Positions 62,180-64,000 of a DNA stretch of 64,000 bases are shown piece after piece. How positions within the stretch are numbered: position 1 is the first letter of the stretch; each line of letters begins with the position of its first letter. This stretch comes from Cryptosporangium minutisporangium. GTDB lineage: Bacteria > Actinomycetota > Actinomycetes > Mycobacteriales > Cryptosporangiaceae. The notes below the pieces were generated by a model. It was not told where the DNA came from. It saw only the letters and a program-made list of their open reading frames with translations, and did not search any database. The translations under genes were made by a program, and so were the position numbers. The stretch lies in NCBI RefSeq assembly GCF_039536245.1, contig NZ_BAAAYN010000064.1, positions 29,805 through 93,804 of the forward strand, given 5' to 3'.

Positions 62180-63976
62180 GTGGCGATCGAAAAGCGCGTC
62201 AGCCCTCTTGCCCAGCGTCTTGGGTCCGGTGGGCCCTTTCTCGACCCAGATCGGTGGACGGCACGGCATAGCCGTTTCGTCTTGATCGGCGCAGCCGTCG
62301 TGGCGATCGCCTGGTTGGTGGAGGCCGCCACCGAGAACGCCGCCAACGGAACACGGGCCGCGATCGGCGCCGCGCTGGCGGTCGCCGTGGCCGGCTTCGC
62401 GCTGTCGCTGCGTGGCGTCACCTGGTCCGGCCTGGCGGTCGGTGGATTCGTGGTCTTCTGCGGAATGATGTCGTGGACCTGGACCACGACCCGCGCGGTG
62501 ACCTGGTCGGTGTACGCGCTCGGCGCACTCCTCCTTCTGCTCTGGACGTTCCCGTGGTTCCGGGACGCGGTCCGGCTCCCACGCCTCGGCGCCGCCTGGC
62601 TCGGCCTGGCGTACTGGCCGCTCGGCATCATCTCGGCGATCCTGACCGCGAACCTGACGGTCGGTGGGCAGCGGGTCGCCTACTTCGGCGTCTCGGCAGT
62701 GGCCGCGCTCGGCATCGTGGTGGCGCTGCGCCGCACCGGCCGGGACCCGTCGGTGGGTGTCATCGCCGCGTTCCTGTTCGCGATCTCCGCGCTGTTCCTG
62801 GTCGGCTCCGGCAACATCCTGGACGACGTCCACGCGGTGCCGGAGGGAGCCTGGGGCGCCCGGATGAACGGCCGTTTTTGGGGCGGCCCCGGTCTGCTGT
62901 ACCACCCGAACTCGCTGGCGCTGATCGGCGTCCTGATCTCGCTGCGGATCGCCCCCGACCGGTCGTTCGTCCGCTGGCAGCGTGGCGCTGCCCTCGGGCT
63001 GACCGGTCTGGTCATCCTGTTGACGAACTCCCGCACCGCGTGGCTCTTCCTGGCCTGCGCGGCGGGTGTGCACCTGCTGGTCGTGGCCCGGAAGCAGTGG
63101 TGGGCCCGCCGCGGCGCCGTGGTTCCGGACGACGGGCTGCCGACCTACCCCTCGCTGCGCCGAGCGGCGCTCGCGGCCGTGCTGCCGTTCGTGCTGGTGG
63201 GCATGGTGTTCATCGGGATGGGCGGGGTGTCCTCGCTGTTCCAGAGCCGCTACCAGAACACGGTGACGACGCCTACCACCGAGGACGAGACCGCGGACAT
63301 CACCAGCGGCCGGTTCGACACCTGGAAGCAGGTCATCGACGAGTTCGAGTCCGACGCCATCGTCGCGAAGGTGTTCGGCAACAACTCCGATCCGCGCGGC
63401 GCGGTGGTCCGGGAAGACACCGGGGCGGAAGGGGAGCGGCCGGAGCTGACCACCGACAACTCGGCGATCGGCGCGCTGCGTCGGGCCGGGATCCTCGGAT
63501 GCGTCGCGTTCCTGTTCGGGCTCGGGCTGCTGCTCTGGCGGGCGGTGCGGCGCGGCGTGCCGGCGTGGTTCACGATCACCGTGGTGGCGTCGCTGGCCAC
63601 GATCCCGTGGGCGGACTGGTTGCTCGGCGGCGTCGGCGGCACGTTCTGGATCTTCTTGCTCGCTGCCGAGGCCTGGATAGTGCTGGGCCCCGCCGCGCAG
63701 GCGGCGAAGTTCCCACCCTCGGCGCCGTCCGGTGGCGCCACCCCACCGGTGCCGTCGCCGGCCGGTCCGCCGGCCGCTACCGGTGCGCCGGACGCGTCGG
63801 GCGCGTCCGCGCCGGCGGGTGCGTCCGCGTCGGCGGGTCCGCCCGCGCCACCGGGGGGCGCGTCCGCGCCGGCGGGTGCGTCCGCGTCGGCGGGTCCGCC
63901 CGCGCCACCGGGGGGCGCGTCCGCGCCGGCGGGTGCGCCCGCGCCTGAGCCTGCGGCTGACTCCGTCACGCGCTGA
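62180..63976 (+). CDS. O-antigen ligase/polymerase-like membrane protein with repeat tail
   Basis: 598 residues. About eleven helices, with the Wzy/WaaL-type loop between. NSLALIGVL and LTNSRTAWLF are the motifs of the O-antigen ligase family. A periplasmic domain (~360-425, TSGRFDTWKQVIDEF) carries the family GR-W segment. The C-terminal ~90 residues are cytoplasmic Pro/Ala/Gly repeats. GTG start with GGAGG 13 bases upstream. It may ligate or polymerise the polysaccharide built by the neighbours. Confidence 0.8.
   Translation: MAIEKRVSPLAQRLGSGGPFLDPDRWTARHSRFVLIGAAVVAIAWLVEAATENAANGTRAAIGAALAVAVAGFALSLRGVTWSGLAVGGFVVFCGMMSWTWTTTRAVTWSVYALGALLLLLWTFPWFRDAVRLPRLGAAWLGLAYWPLGIISAILTANLTVGGQRVAYFGVSAVAALGIVVALRRTGRDPSVGVIAAFLFAISALFLVGSGNILDDVHAVPEGAWGARMNGRFWGGPGLLYHPNSLALIGVLISLRIAPDRSFVRWQRGAALGLTGLVILLTNSRTAWLFLACAAGVHLLVVARKQWWARRGAVVPDDGLPTYPSLRRAALAAVLPFVLVGMVFIGMGGVSSLFQSRYQNTVTTPTTEDETADITSGRFDTWKQVIDEFESDAIVAKVFGNNSDPRGAVVREDTGAEGERPELTTDNSAIGALRRAGILGCVAFLFGLGLLLWRAVRRGVPAWFTITVVASLATIPWADWLLGGVGGTFWIFLLAAEAWIVLGPAAQAAKFPPSAPSGGATPPVPSPAGPPAATGAPDASGASAPAGASASAGPPAPPGGASAPAGASASAGPPAPPGGASAPAGAPAPEPAADSVTR
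63799..63942 (+). repeat. 57-bp tandem repeat in the ligase tail
   Basis: About 2.5 copies of a 57-bp unit (GGCGCGTCCGCGCC...) encode G-A-S-A-P-A-G-A-S-A-S-A-G-P-P-A-P-P-G. Confidence 0.85.
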
Positions 63977-64000
63977 TCTACGCCGAATCCGCCTCCACGG

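Overview
The window is high-GC (about 70%) chromosomal DNA from an actinomycete. Two things support this: the conserved order tRNA-Thr / tRNA-Met / rpmG / hadA / hadB ... tRNA-Trp / secE / nusG / rplK / rplA ... rplJ / rplL, which is the mycobacterial arrangement, and a dprE1 gene for decaprenyl-phosphoryl-ribose oxidase at the left edge. The many long multidomain signalling proteins suggest a sporulating or motile lineage such as Cryptosporangiaceae or a Frankia relative. That placement is inference; no 16S gene is present.

Layout. 1-3.3 kb: truncated dprE1, an aldehyde dehydrogenase and a cupin, then a 173-bp MITE-like inverted-repeat element. 3.7-8.3 kb: two tandem membrane GGDEF-EAL proteins for c-di-GMP turnover, the first with a degenerate EAL domain. 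8.3-10 kb: an Ala/Pro-repeat membrane protein and a small probably leaderless gene. 10.1-21.9 kb (minus strand): a five-gene signalling block read as secreted/membrane pseudo-protease, Ser/Thr kinase with PsbP-like exterior, Crp/Fnr regulator, adenylate cyclase-ATPase-TPR protein, and an ABC exporter fused to an FHA domain and a cNMP-like domain. This is the most interesting system in the window. 22.5-27.5 kb: GntR regulator, two biuret/triuret-hydrolase-like cysteine hydrolases, an NCS2-type permease, an AtzH-like protein and an MhuD-type heme oxygenase. 27.6-37.8 kb: AMP-forming ligase, PucR-type regulator, thioesterase, TetR regulators, a nitrilase homologue lacking the usual lysine, a flavoprotein, an HSL-type esterase and an SDR.

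37.8-48.1 kb: a Roadblock/LC7-DUF4388 operon, two more GGDEF-EAL proteins with PAS or GAF sensors, an ANTAR-PAS protein, an M50-type membrane protease and a small secreted protein. 48.2-58.5 kb: the translation/secretion core with three tRNAs, rpmG (its 3' end tandemly duplicated), hadAB, a TetR/MFS efflux pair with matching operators, an aspartate aminotransferase, secE, nusG, rplK, rplA, rplJ and rplL. 58.6-64 kb: surface polysaccharide genes (WecG/TagA transferase, GDP-fucose synthase, GT4 transferase, O-antigen-ligase-like protein).

Themes: second-messenger signalling is unusually dense, with four GGDEF/EAL proteins, one adenylate cyclase, one CRP and one STPK. Neighbouring convergent genes are repeatedly separated by perfect, long palindromic terminators. 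Several genes carry recent in-frame tandem repeats (rplJ tail, O-antigen ligase tail, Ala/Pro protein, rpmG 3' end).
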